NCBI GenBank assembly: GCA_043228905.1
Contig: JBHGNT010000021.1
Span: 8,618,001 to 8,682,000 of the forward strand
Direction: 5' to 3'
Length of the DNA stretch: 64,000 nt
Source: Azolla caroliniana
Taxonomy: Eukaryota > Polypodiophyta
How positions within the stretch are numbered: the first letter of the stretch is position 1; each line of letters opens with the position of its first letter. The notes beneath the pieces were generated by a model. The model worked only from the letters and a program-made list of their open reading frames with translations. It did no database searches and had not been told where the DNA came from. The translations under genes were made by a program, and so were the position numbers. Shown here one piece after another: positions 10,577 to 22,536 of this stretch.

Positions 10577-11642
10577 TGTCGTGAAGATCCGTCACTACGC
10601 GCGAATCGTGAGGCGGAACCGCCGGGGTTCTGGACCAGAAGGATTTAGAGTCGATACAAGCTTTGGCGAGAAAGTACTTAAGATAGATTGGGAAAGAGAG
10701 AAGTTGAGATTACACGATCAATTTGATAACGAATTTCTTCCTCTTAATTTTCATAAAAAAAACCGTGTTTTTTCTCCTCCCCCTTCCCTCTTTTATAGAT
10801 GCTCTCATGCACATGATGCATGTGAGGGTACAAGACATGCATAAATTGCATGTTTGCCATTTGGCGCTTATGTATTACATGTGGTGCATGATAACCATGT
10901 CACTCATTTTAGTTCTCATGTATGAAAATTTACATGTAAAAGTACAATGATAGAAATATAATTTCAACTAAATAGCATGGCTTAATAGTAAGCCATTTGA
11001 CTCCTAACTTGGAGGTGCATGGTTCGAATCCTTACTTGCCTTCCTTGTATATGTAAATATGTATATATATTTATATATTTATTTATCTAGTCGGCGTCCA
11101 TATTTATTTATCTAGTCGCCGGACGCCGCCGCCAGATACCGGTGCCTCGCCGGATATCGGTGCCGCCGCCGGATGCCGTCGGTTACCGGTGCCTTGCCCG
11201 ATGCCCTCGCCGGATTCCGTCGGATGCCGCCAGATCATCGGCTCCATCGCTGGTCCGGTTTTGGTTGGCCAAAACCCTTTACGAGTAGCTAGCCCACCTC
11301 CACTCTTAGTTCAAGTTACCTTGAACTCTCTATGCTCCACACATAAACACAAAGATAATATCTTTTGCTCCACCTTATATATGATGAGAGCTGTATTTGT
11401 CGTGCCTATGTGGGATATCTCATCATTTTCTCCTTTCCTTTTACAAACTTTATACCCTCATATCTTGACATTTAGTTGTCCGTTTCTCGTGTAATAAAGT
11501 GCATTCGAAACCTCCATCATTTTGTACTTAGATATTAAATCTATTTAAAATGTTATCTTTACAATTATTGTACTACGTGATTCATACTCGATTTCTTACG
11601 TTTTATAGGATTTTCACACTATTGCCGAAAATCTTCACGACA
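10577..11642 (-). repeat. gypsy A 5' LTR, about 1066 bp
   Basis: The + strand starts TGTCGTG and ends CACGACA, so the ends form the TGTCG/CGACA inverted repeat also seen in element B. A minus-strand TATA box (TATAAAA) lies at 10791-10797. A tRNA-like module lies at 10978-11031 and a GC-rich array of GCCGGATGCCG-like units at about 11085-11245. The partner LTR is outside the window, so the right boundary rests on the terminal motif only. Confidence 0.82.
10978..11031 (+). other. tRNA-like module inside LTR A
   Basis: TGGCTTAATAG at 10978-10988 matches the pol III A box pattern, and GGTTCGAATCC at 11021-11031 is a perfect B box. Between them, CTCC and GGAG can form an anticodon-arm-like hairpin. 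It lies antisense to the element. A clean acceptor stem is not evident, so this is a tRNA relic or pol III control region, not a tRNA gene. Confidence 0.6.
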
Positions 11643-11725
11643 GCGGTGTTGCCACTTTATAAATATTACAATATGAATGTAAAGATTTGTGCACCTTCAT
11701 GCATGCATTAGAAGAACGTATCCAA

Positions 11726-12594
<869 letters not shown>

Positions 12595-12597
<3 letters not shown>

Positions 12598-12792
12598 TGA
12601 TAACCCTAGGGTTGCCGGGTTTTCATAGCTCTTCGGTTGAATTGAATCCTGATGACCACTCCTAGAGCACATCTTGTCGTACATCAGTTCAAGCACCTTG
12701 AGCACTACCAATGGTCCAACTAGTGCTCTATCACCCGGTTCAATGTGGATGAAGTTCTTCCCTAACCCCCTAATGCTCTTGATCGATGACAT
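12595..12792 (-). CDS. unrecognised 65-codon ORF at the pseudogene breakpoint
   Basis: A short open frame (MSSIKSIRGLGKNF...) abuts the break in GH1 exon 7. It holds a hydrophobic-basic stretch (LVGPLVVLKVLELMYDKMC) and resembles protein-coding sequence in composition. The frame stays open upstream for a few codons (DYEN before the Met). I do not recognise the family. It may be a captured exon of another gene joined to the GH1 fragment by rearrangement, or chance. Confidence 0.3.
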
Positions 12793-13244
12793 GTTCTCGT
12801 AGTCGAAGAAAAAAAGGGGAAAGAGTTGGGTTTGTGTGTGCTAGTGAATATATTTGAGTGCGATTGCAATGCACATGTATTTAATGTGTATGTGTTTTTG
12901 TATTGAATTAAATATGTACGTGTAAATTTGTAAGTGTTCTTGGTGTACTTCTTTGTATGTCTTTGTCAGCAAGAGAACATATTGGCTAAGTCATGTTAAT
13001 GTGCATTTATATGTATATGTGTGTGGTATTTCATTATTCATAACTAGGTTGGCATTTTGTGGACATAAAATTCCCCTCCTTTTTTATAGCTAAGTGTATA
13101 ATGAAGAAGGGGCAATGGGAAAAGTAAAAGCAAAGCTTAATGTTCAATAGTGTGAACCTTGGGCCCGATGTCAAGCCTTATTTTGAGAAGTACGGCCAAT
13201 GATGAGGTTTGCTACATATTAGTTATTTGAGGACAAGTCTCGTG
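12793..13244. other. intergenic, no feature seen
   Basis: AT-rich sequence with TG-rich stretches. I see no coding frame, LTR end or structured repeat. Confidence 0.6.
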
Positions 13245-13482
13245 ATGAGTTTTACTTGTGCGCTTGGATAAAAACACATCCAACATACATAGACATTTGA
13301 CTTTGTAAAGTGCCCCTAGATGTTTAACTTTTTAAAGTGCTCATCTAGAATAAAACGTAAGGCATGAGTTTTACTTGTGCGCTTGGATAAAAACATATCC
13401 AACATACATAAACATTTGACTTTGTAAAGTGCCCCTAGATGTTTAACTTTTTAAAGTCCTCATCTAGAATAAAACGTAAGGC
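13245..13482. repeat. two tandem copies of a 119-bp unit
   Basis: The unit begins ATGAGTTTTACTTGTGCGC at 13245 and again at 13364, with only a few substitutions between copies. No coding potential is evident. Confidence 0.9.
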
Positions 13483-14023
13483 ATGCTATAATTAATATGG
13501 TATATGCATCATTATATACTAACTAAAATATACAATATGGTTTTCTATTAGTAATAATTGGATAAGATACCACATGGCATGGTGGGGGTTGAACCCATAA
13601 CCTTCTTGTCTTATTGGGCAACCTTACCAATTGAGCTACATCAATCTATGCATTATTAGATATTGTATAAGATTTAACTTATTTCATTATAGATTGATCA
13701 TTAGAACTCAAGAACCTTCTAGAGAGTGCATGAAGATGCATTCTCTAGAAGTCTTCTAGCTTTCATGCATACCTCCACATTCTTGTATAAATACTGAGGT
13801 GCACCTTGATTACAATCAAGGTAAACAACACCAGTTACAAAAGCATAATTCAGTTCTTGTTCATTGTCTATTTTCTCTCTCTCTTGCTTGTTCTCTTGTC
13901 TATGCTCCCTCTCCCGTTATCTCTTAATATTGAGCCTCGTCTACTTGTCCGTGACAATCTTGTGATCTTGCTTATGCTCTCGCTCTCTCTTAGTACGTAG
14001 CCTCATTCCACCCATTTGTGACA
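13483..14023 (+). repeat. LTR remnant of the element E type
   Basis: The order of parts copies the LTR at 33121-34112: an antisense tRNA-like module (13585-13638), a TATA box (TATAAATA, about 13784-13791), a CT-rich leader and an end TGTGACA at about 14023 followed by CAACATT. The start is not defined and no internal region follows. A GAA-cc-TTC-ta-GAG heat-shock-like block lies near 13710. The assignment is inferred from architecture, not strong identity. Confidence 0.5.
13585..13638 (-). other. tRNA-like module in LTR remnant
   Basis: Read on the minus strand, TAGCTCAATTGG (13627-13638) is a good A box and GGTTCAACCCC (13585-13595) a good B box. The D arm and T arm resemble a real tRNA, but the acceptor stem does not close. 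It is probably a tRNA-derived relic. Confidence 0.6.
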
Positions 14024-14929
14024 CAACATTATTCTCATGACTAAAATTAGTGTTTTATGGTAATTGGAAATTGCATTATCCATAGTGTATGCTATTGTTG
14101 GTTGCGATAGTGATAAATTTTTTATGTGATGTAAATGTTGCTCTTTTGCTCATAATGGAAATTCATTTGGAGAATTTGCCAATCAAAATTTATTTTCCCC
14201 CAAAAAACACTACTTCGCATTAGTTAGCAAACAAAATACAATAGAGTTCAACCAGAATCCACAATGGGATCAGAATATACAACCTAGAGGAACAACTCCA
14301 GAACTAGTAGGAAAACAACAAAAACTCAAGCGGTCTCTATCTCCAACAAAATTGAAATAGGCCCCATTTTACCCCATCTCTACTTATCCCAACGAAAATC
14401 AAATTCTCCAAATGGATTTCAAAATCAAAATTTAAGGTGAATTAAGATAAAAATCAAAAGCAAGTCTTTAAAGATGAATAAGATCAACATCTTTAAAAGT
14501 TAATTGTATCAATGTCTATGGCCATGTACCAAGTAACACCAGTTCATTGTAAAGTTTTCATTTTTGCTCATAATGGAAATTCCTTGTGGACAATGTAGAG
14601 AATTCGCCAATGCGTTTCATGTGAAAGAGGGTTCTTTAAGATAAATAAGATCACTATCAATTTTCAAAACCAAGTGGCTTAAAAGTTCAACTATATTAAT
14701 GTCAATGACCAGCCAGACATTCAAAAGCATCAATTCTTTAAAAATGTTGTACTCTTGGCCTTAAGGGTAATCCACTTGGAGAACGTGGGCAAAATTGCAA
14801 GCATGCATGAACAGAGAGATAAAAAACAGTTTTCACAACCAAGTATGTTAAAAAGTCTAGTGTATTGATGTTCTTGGCTGCATTCTAGATAACACTAATT
14901 CACTTTATGATTTGTAGCCACAATGTCAT
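14024..14929. other. intergenic 3' of the GH1 gene
   Basis: AT-rich DNA containing repeated 'aattcgccaat', 'taatggaaattc' and 'aaaagttaa' phrases at irregular spacing, which suggests old diverged tandem copies. Nothing coding was recognised. Confidence 0.5.
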
Positions 14930-16746
14930 TCACATATATGATTTACTAAAGTTGTATGCGGTTAGCATATTCTTAAACCATAACGCAGAGAGCCTTGGAT
15001 ATCTATTGAACTCTTCATCAACATAAATTATTCCAAACTTTTCTGTTGATAAACCATAAACGGACTCAAAGCCATCAATAAGAGACCATATGTATAATCC
15101 CAAAACGTTTGACCCATTTCTGTATTATGAAGAAGAGAAAAAACCATTTATCGATAAATGTTAGGTCCATTTGTTAGATAAATGAGATAACATATGATAG
15201 AGGCATTACCTTATTCCGACAATCAAGGACTTCATGTATGATGAATAGAATCTTATACGATCTACATCATTAAGACTTGCATTAAATCCAAAACCTAAAA
15301 ACATAAAACAATCCACATGATTGATATTTAGATTAAACCAACCCAACAACTAAAAACATAAAACACGGCATTTTTTTCAATTATAAGTCTTCATTGTTAA
15401 GAATTATTTTAATGGTTATGTACTCACAAAGAATTTCATTTATTTGCCACACTTGTGAAATTAAGGTCTTATTTTTTGACATGCTATGTCTCTTAAGTAA
15501 TTCTGTCTATGCAAAGACAACTAGACATCAACTTAATATGACACACATTTCCAAAGAGTATTTCAATGGTTGTGATTCTTATCATGAGAAATAGGAAGTT
15601 GCCAAATACAACTTGATGCTTTTATGTATCATGACCTACATGCATCCAAGCACTTGAGTTCAACATCTAATTAATAAAAATTGGTGGCACACAATATATT
15701 TCGATTACAATGTAGACAACGAAAGGCCAATAATTACTATGCATAAGATTACATGTGAAGAGTTTTAGAAGTAGAAACTATTGACATTCCAAGAGAAAGC
15801 CCAAAACAAGAGCAATGATGACAACATGAATAGAGAGATAGATGACATTTCATGATTGTGCATAGTAAGAGTTTATTTTAGTCATATATCAAAGCATGAT
15901 AATTAAGCTATCGAATATGTTTACACCAACGTATGGATAATTGACGAGTATATTCATTGTAGCCCGTACCCCAACGCCCCATCTCACATTGATGAAAAGT
16001 ATGTGAGGTAAGTCATATAGAAGCAATGGTTTGTATGACAGACAACATGACTTGATATAGCATGTGTAGGGGATTTCTATTTTCCTCTTTTATAAATATT
16101 TTAATATGAATGGGAAGATGTGTGCACCTACATGCATGCATGTGAAGAGTGTATTTGATTTTTTACCTAATGATGTGATGTACGTGGGGAAGTTGTCATA
16201 ATGCTCCCTCACATAGGAAAGGCTTTTCTCAATGCACCATGGAACAGCATAATCTCCAGTGTACTCACCAATTGGAACGTTATCTTTATAAGCTGGATCA
16301 ACGAAGGCCATGCATGGTGTGAGTATATTGGACACGAAAACATTATGAGAAACTTATGAACTTGGGTCATTGATGACTAATAATATATATGCAGATAAAT
16401 ATATGTATATCACCAGTTCGTGTAATGTTCATGTCCTGCCAATATCCAGTGTTTGGAAGATAGTGATCGTCGTAGGTGCAATAGATGGCGCTGATAGAAT
16501 TCAAGCCAAGAAAGTCAATAGAGCCTCTCAAACGCTTGGACTCCTCTATCGTAAAATTTGGTAGACGTGATCCTAGCATTTCCCTCATTACTTGAGGGTA
16601 CTCCCCTCTAAGTAGAGGTTGTATAAACCATCCAGCTGTGAATTGCATGGCCCTCTCGGATGCCTCTAGGTCTGCCGTCGAATTGCTAAGTGGCTCATAC
16701 CACTTGAACCATATGACCATTCCAATATCACCATGTTGACTTCCCT

Positions 16747-16777
<31 letters not shown>

Positions 16778-17540
16778 TATCAAAGAGAGACAAGTATGAT
16801 GAAGATTGCTTGGACTAATACAATATTATTGTTCATAAGGTTGTCCAAACGTTTGCCATATTATTAATATAACATGTTTGTCCACCAATATAATGTTGTC
16901 ACTTCATATAGTTTCTAGTGAACATTAGCTTGACTTGATGCTTTTAGCTAGAGGTAGTGGCGACTCACTAGGTATTCGCGTCGATATAGTTCAACTGCCG
17001 ACGCATGTGCAAGGAGGACATGGTGTGCCGCAATGTAGGGTTCAGTAGCGGAGTCCCCGATAGTGCAATTAGATTTGAGGTCATAAGTGGGAATGCTACA
17101 CCTCCCAGGTGGGGCCGCCCTCCCGGCATACCCCCATGGCACGAAGTCATTCGCCTCGTCGAATGTCACCCAATGCTTCACTCGATCCCCAAATGCATCG
17201 AAGCATACGTTGGCATAGTACACGAAATCATCTCTAGCCCCAAATAAACACCCACAATTATATATGAGAATCATAAACAACCAAATCCATTTGGTGTTCT
17301 TTCTTGTCCTATATGCATGCATATGTATGTATGTATGTATGTATGTATGCATATGTATGTATGTATGTATGTATGTATGCATGCGCGGAGAGTTAAATTG
17401 ATTAGTTAACATGGATGGAGTGCAGGGGAAAAAGGTACGCACATGAATAAGGGACTCAATAATCCTCCATAGCTCTCTTCCAGACTCTGCGGCATATCTT
17501 GCTCGTACAATGTCACCATAGCTTCAATCCCTGACATACC

Positions 17541-17571
<31 letters not shown>

Positions 17572-18781
17572 GTAGTAAGTTAAGTATATATTTATTAACA
17601 TGAGGAGTATATTTATGCATTAGCCACAAATTATGTACCTGCATCGATGAGACTGTTGATTAGATCATTGTAAAAATCAATACCCGCTTGGTTAACATCA
17701 CCCCTACTCCCATCTGATCAACGGATTATATATACGCAACAAGTCAATTCTTCTGTCAGAAATCTGCTTGGTCGTGAGCTAAAATCGGGATTAAGGAGAA
17801 ATTGTGATGCCCATTGTGAAGTTGCTTACATTGAACAAAGTATTGTGTACTACAAATTATGAATATATGCTAATTACCAATCGGTTAATTACAGAAATGG
17901 TTGGATGGATGGAATTAATTACTTGGGAGAATTCGAGTCCATGCGATGGAGAATCTATAGCTATCCAAACCGAGGTCCGCCATTAATTGAATATCCTCCT
18001 ATAATTACATCACATTATATACCATGTATTATTAGATCCTTAATTCTGACATTGTATACTTCCCTTCAACGACAACAAATAAATAAATAAAATTACATGG
18101 TAGTGATGATATTGATCACCACCATCATTCGGAGTAGTGTTATCCTCTACTATTCCTGCACAGAGATGAAATTATGAGCTCAAGTTTACATGTAGAACTA
18201 ATCGAAACAGTATGTATATATATATGCATTACCAAAACCTTAAACCCTAAACCCTAATCACCAATAATAGTAAAAAGCTTAATGAGGAGTTAGTGAGAGA
18301 TGAATATATATATAAGAAGAAAATCAAGAGCACAAACCATCTTCTAGAGCAAAAGCATCCCAAGTGCTCACACTTTTACCATCAATGAAGGCAGCTCCTT
18401 CATGCTGTACAATATATTACACACAAATTTAGTTATGCGGGGTAAGCTTTACAAGATTAGAATCACAAGTTATGAAATCCATTAGAATACAAGCAATGTA
18501 TACAAAATGTAGAATTATAAATTTGCTTACACACACACACACACATATATATATACCTTAAATGCCCATGTGAGGGCACCGAACTTAAAATTGTCGGGAA
18601 AGGCTCTCCGGTCGATGTAAGTATCGTTGGGGAAGCTATCATAATCCTCATCAATAATAATGCCATTACTGCTAGGCGGGGCTTTTAATCCCCATGATTC
18701 TATTGTTAAGCATGAGCAAAGGAAGAAGAAGAAGAAGAAGAAGAAGAAGAAGGGCCATGGTAGTTGCTTAAGCAGAGCCAT
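14930..18781 (-). CDS. GH1 beta-glucosidase-like protein, probable pseudoenzyme (548 aa, 11 exons)
   Basis: Exons by hand: 18557-18781, 18338-18404, 18097-18155, 17923-17998, 17639-17713, 17443-17530, 16969-17233, 16414-16744, 16167-16352, 15210-15294, 14930-15119. All introns are GT-AG and the total is 1647 nt, in frame. The order is plant GH1: signal peptide, [68 protein letters not shown]. The acid/base Glu223 is kept within TFDEA (normally TFNEP). The nucleophile site ITENG reads ITSLG, so Ser456 replaces Glu. The glycone contacts are also altered: Gln to Lys75, His-Trp to Glu177-Gln178, final Trp to Ser505. Hydrolysis by the usual retaining mechanism is unlikely. It is presumably secreted or vacuolar. 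Exon 9 needs the acceptor before 16352, since the more upstream site leads to a stop. Confidence 0.85.
18722..18752 (+). repeat. (GAA)n microsatellite coding for a Phe run
   Basis: About ten GAA units on the + strand, read as TTC on the minus strand. They give ten consecutive Phe residues (positions 11-20) in the hydrophobic core of the GH1 signal peptide. Length changes here would alter the signal peptide without shifting frame. Confidence 0.9.
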
Positions 18782-19119
18782 GTGTATTCAAGCTTGCTGA
18801 AGGACTGCTAATAATGTTAGCCTTCCTTATTCTTAAACCCAATCCAGCTACACACATAAATTTTGTCAGATTTCACCATAACTATCTCTCTTTCTGCGTT
18901 TCTTTTTTGTGATCCCACACGAGAAGCATGTGGAAAATACACTCTTTTGAGAAATTCAGCATATTGTGTATACCCCCCCCCATTTATCTTATCACTATTA
19001 CTTGTTCTCAGGTAAATATTATTTTGTGATATCTTTTGTCCTATATATGTATAGGCCATTCACCTTATTAGTCTTCGGTTGTATAAATCATAGTATGTAC
19101 TACTTGTATTTGGATTCGA
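18782..19119. other. upstream region of the GH1 gene
   Basis: Probably holds the GH1 promoter on the minus strand. It is AT-rich with a C8 run near 18975. I see no clear TATA box that would fix a start site. Confidence 0.4.
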
Positions 19120-20288
19120 GAATGTTTCAAGTCATTCCAGTATAGTAAACACCCTCGAAGAATGGTAAATACCATACTTTTGTATTCATCATTTATTTAT
19201 AAGGTAAATTTTAAAAAAATATAAGAAATTTATGGTAAACATCATTTATTTATAAGGTAATTTTTTTTAAAAGGTAAGAAATTTAAGGTAAAAAGCGTTA
19301 AAAAAAACACATAAGAATGTTTCGATATCATACGCATTCGTATGGAAAAGAATGTTTGCCAACACATCGGAGTATATTACATACTATGGTATAAATATTA
19401 TTCATGATACTTTTTGTTCTTCTATACATACATAATGTGTTATTATCTATAAAAAGAAATGATATTTGGCGATAGAAATCAATGATTTTGACGCATGGTC
19501 ATTTGGAATTTATCCTTGTAAAGATGGTACTTAACATAATTATGATATGGTCATTTGGCCGGTTGGAATTTATCCTTATCAAGATGGTACTCAACATATT
19601 AAGTAAGTATGGCCCTTCATGCATAATTTTATTATCAATGGGTGTTGTAGGCATGTTGGTAGGTGATTTTAAATTGTTTCTCGATGCATAACAATCTCCT
19701 TCAATTTGTTTGGGATCCTTTGACTTCAAATGGTTCCAAGTTTGGGATGTATTGAAATGGTTGCATCAAGATATATATGAATTTATTTTTCAATCTACAG
19801 AATATAAGCAAACTTGGAGTAAGTAGGATAACATGTATGTGATGCATGATGAGTCTTTTTGTCCCAAAGTTGCATCACATGTATGTGGTATCATCCATAG
19901 AAACGTAATATTTACATTTTTCATACGTTGTAAATGAATGCACGTGTTATAAAAACATATTTATGTTTTCTTTTTGTAATTTTGAAAGATCCACCTCAGA
20001 ATATTACTTGAAAATGGTACATGGACAAAACAAAAGGAGACATTTCATCTCACTTCTATCATGATACAAAGGCTAGTACATATGAAACAAGTAGAACGCC
20101 AAACAGTAAAGACAAGTTATGCAACATAAAAGAAGGTATGTCTTTTTTCTTTGATGCTTCAAAAAAAATTTTGGTCACTTTTTCCTTAGAAAAATGTTTT
20201 GCTTTATAGTAAATAATAAATACATAAAGTATGGTATTTACCATACATCGAGGGTATTTACCATACTCGAGTGATTGAAATATGCTCT
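19120..20288. mobile_element. TIR element of about 1.17 kb (non-autonomous DNA transposon candidate)
   Basis: The sequence at about 19120-19200 recurs as an imperfect reverse complement at about 20205-20288, sharing GTAAATACC, ACCCTCGA and AATACCATACTTT. That gives terminal inverted repeats of roughly 80 bp. The interior has no long ORF and contains an imperfect duplication (GGAATTTATCCTT, 19505 and 19566). Long TIRs without a transposase resemble a Mutator-type non-autonomous element, but the target duplication is not clear to me. Confidence 0.55.
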
Positions 20289-20517
20289 AATGTGAATGCA
20301 CGTATGGTACCTATGGTTCATATATGTCAGGATGCAATGTCATCTAGTGTTGGGCAGAGTTCTACGGGTCTTCCAATGTAAGTGTGTTAGAATGTTGGCT
20401 AGGGAAGAACGTTGTCTCACTAATGTGGGGGGGGGGGGGGTTTAACTCGATACAATTTTTATTTTTGTTACAACTATGTGTGTACTTCTTACCTCAACTT
20501 TTCCTATTCTTTCTTTA

Positions 20518-20930
20518 GCTTTTTGCATTGTGCACACTACAAAATCCACAATTGTGATTTGCAAATCACAACTGATTCTATTTGTCTTCCACTTTGCACA
20601 AAAACGACTCCTTCTAGTCCTACTTACATTATTCAAACTAAACACCTGCTTTGGCTTCTAGTTTTGTGATTCAAACTTGACATATTGCTTCCACTCATAC
20701 TTCTATTTGGAGCATTGTTGTCTTAGCATTGCATAGTGCACACTACAAAATCCACAATTGTGATTTGCAAATCACAACTGATTCTATTTGTCTTCTACTT
20801 CACACAAAAATGATTGCTTCTAGTCCTACTTATGTGATTCAAACTAAACACCTACTTTGGCTTCTGCTTTTGTGATTCAAACTTGACATATTGCTTCTAC
20901 TCATGCTTCTATTTGGGGCATTGTTGAAAC
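20518..20930. repeat. two tandem copies of a ~208-bp unit
   Basis: The unit includes GTGCACACTACAAAATCCAC and GATTTGCAAATCACAACTG and recurs about 208 bp later with scattered substitutions. A poly-G tract (13 G) lies just upstream, at about 20428. Nothing coding was seen. Confidence 0.85.
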
Positions 20931-21245
20931 TACTTAGCATAAATACGTGTAGAAAAATAAGTATTCTACACGTAATCTAACTTTTTAAAAAAAATACTTA
21001 GAATACGTATTTTATAGATAAAATACGTTAAATACTTAGAATACTTGCAAAATGTGTTAAATACTTCTTAAAATTTAAGTTTTTTTTTTCAATTTCTTTT
21101 TTTTGAAATGATAAATACTTGTTAAATACGTAGAATACGTCAAATTTTTAAAAACGGCAATTCTAAAACGTAGAATATGTGTAGAATACTTCAGAGTATT
21201 CTAAAATGTTCTCTAAACGTAGAATAAACGTTTTTTTTAACAACT
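20931..21245. mobile_element. AT-rich MITE-like segment
   Basis: About 310 bp dense in TAGAATACG/AAATACTT motifs. The ends read TTGTTGAAA and, on the opposite strand, TTGTTAAAAA, a weak terminal inverted repeat. This is compatible with a decayed hAT-like MITE. Evidence is thin. Confidence 0.3.
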
Positions 21246-22062
21246 ATGATTTGGAGGCAAGATTGTAACTTGTGACACCTCCTTCTTTCTTTCTCGATGC
21301 CTTTATTCTAGAAGGCTCGATGACAAATACACGTAGTTCTTGCCAATACTTGTAAGGTTCTTTGCCGAGCTAAATCCTACATCCCTACAATGAGGTCCTA
21401 GAGGTTAATTCATTAATACATTTCCAAAGAAGAGATTAAGTCATATTTAATAAAACACCAATGTTATTACATAGAATGCTCTACCACAACGTCATAGAAC
21501 ACATTGTGATCTATCTTTCACAAGAACGACTATAAATTTTAGTGACACATCCAAGATAGTAGAACATGCATAATTACCATAATTGCATATAATTTGAAAG
21601 CCACACAATTAATGAATGTAGACAATCTAGTGAAGTGTGTGTTTTCTCTTATTTTGTGTTTTGATTGAAGTAAAAATGCCATCTATATATTTGCAAATTC
21701 TTTCATGATTCTGCATAGCAATGATTTATGTGTCACATGTAGAGATTCTTGTGACAGCACACAAGGCTTGAAAAATTGAAGTAAAGATTGAAGTTATGAG
21801 TAGGAACCCTAGCAAATATGAAACAAACTAAATTCTCATAGATTCATGTACTCTCATAAATTGATTCCTAGCCTCCAAATCTACTCATAACCTCCAAAGC
21901 ATGAATCATACATTCATATACCCTCATATAGATTTAAGTAAAGAAATTTAATCTCATAACATCCAAAACATGAAGCCTAGCAAATATGAAAGAAACCCAT
22001 ATTTTTTATTTTATTCCAAAAAAACTCCTTCCATTAGTTATAAGCTTTTACAAATGAGACGG
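21246..22062. other. intergenic, no feature seen
   Basis: AT-rich DNA with no recognised coding frame or repeat structure beyond short duplicated phrases (ATGAAGCCTAGCAAATATG-like). Confidence 0.5.
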
Positions 22063-22536
22063 TTATGTACAAATCCCTGTAGGGACGAGATAGTTCCATC
22101 TTATGTGGATGCCCACTGACTCAAGAAACTGAGAAGACGACCATTGTTGGATGAAGGCTATTCGTTGTCTTTCAACTCCATCGGAGCTACCCTTGAGGCC
22201 ATCATATTGGCTCTTTAGAGTGGCTACAATTTCACTCCATATATCTTGCAGTAACCTTGTTGGATGTGCGGATTGGTTGGAGAAGACTCGTCTACACCGT
22301 TGTTTCCATAGAATCCAAAGAGTTATTGGGCTGGCCAATTCCAACACAACTTGAGATTTGTCACTAAGAGGAGTTGAGTAGGCATTGCCACTGGAGGAGA
22401 AAAAAACCTCTTGTGCTTTTATCACCAAAGTCATCCCCTCCTCTTGATGCTCGTATCTGCCAACTGAGGTCTGCCATGATAGCCAACATATATTCCCCCA
22501 CTTGATTGAACCTTGCACTTGGTATAATTGCAACAA
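22063..22536 (-). pseudogene. LINE-type (non-LTR) pol 3' fragment
   Basis: An open frame of 157 codons holds a segment (TLWILWKQRCRRVF followed by an IWSEIVATLKS helix) that looks like the region after the reverse transcriptase zinc-binding domain of plant LINEs, where TIWxxRNxxVF is usual. There is no RT core and no poly-A tail nearby. It could be a scrap of a LINE or of a gene derived from one. Confidence 0.4.

Larger units (their letters stand above)
1..11642 (-). mobile_element. Ty3/gypsy element A, split by a copia insertion, 3' end outside window
   Basis: This is one gypsy element read right to left: 5' LTR (10577-11642), primer site (10551-10568), gag-protease ORF (8314-10515), RT (7127-8313), then RNase H and integrase (1-1919). 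Comparison with the complete relative at 25385-32689 shows that 7127 and 1919 belong to the same pol gene. About 0.3 kb of pol, from just after the RT FLDD motif to the start of the RNase H connection, is missing where the copia element sits. The 3' LTR lies left of position 1. The gag frame is still open, but pol has at least two in-frame stops plus the insertion, so this copy cannot move on its own. Confidence 0.93.

Noticed and set aside
13585-13638. Functional tRNA gene
   Set aside because: A and B boxes are good, but acceptor and T stems do not pair fully, so I list it as tRNA-like only.
18238-18258. Telomere-like CCCTAAACCCTAA
   Set aside because: Only two to three units in a GH1 intron; too short for an interstitial telomere and common in plant DNA.
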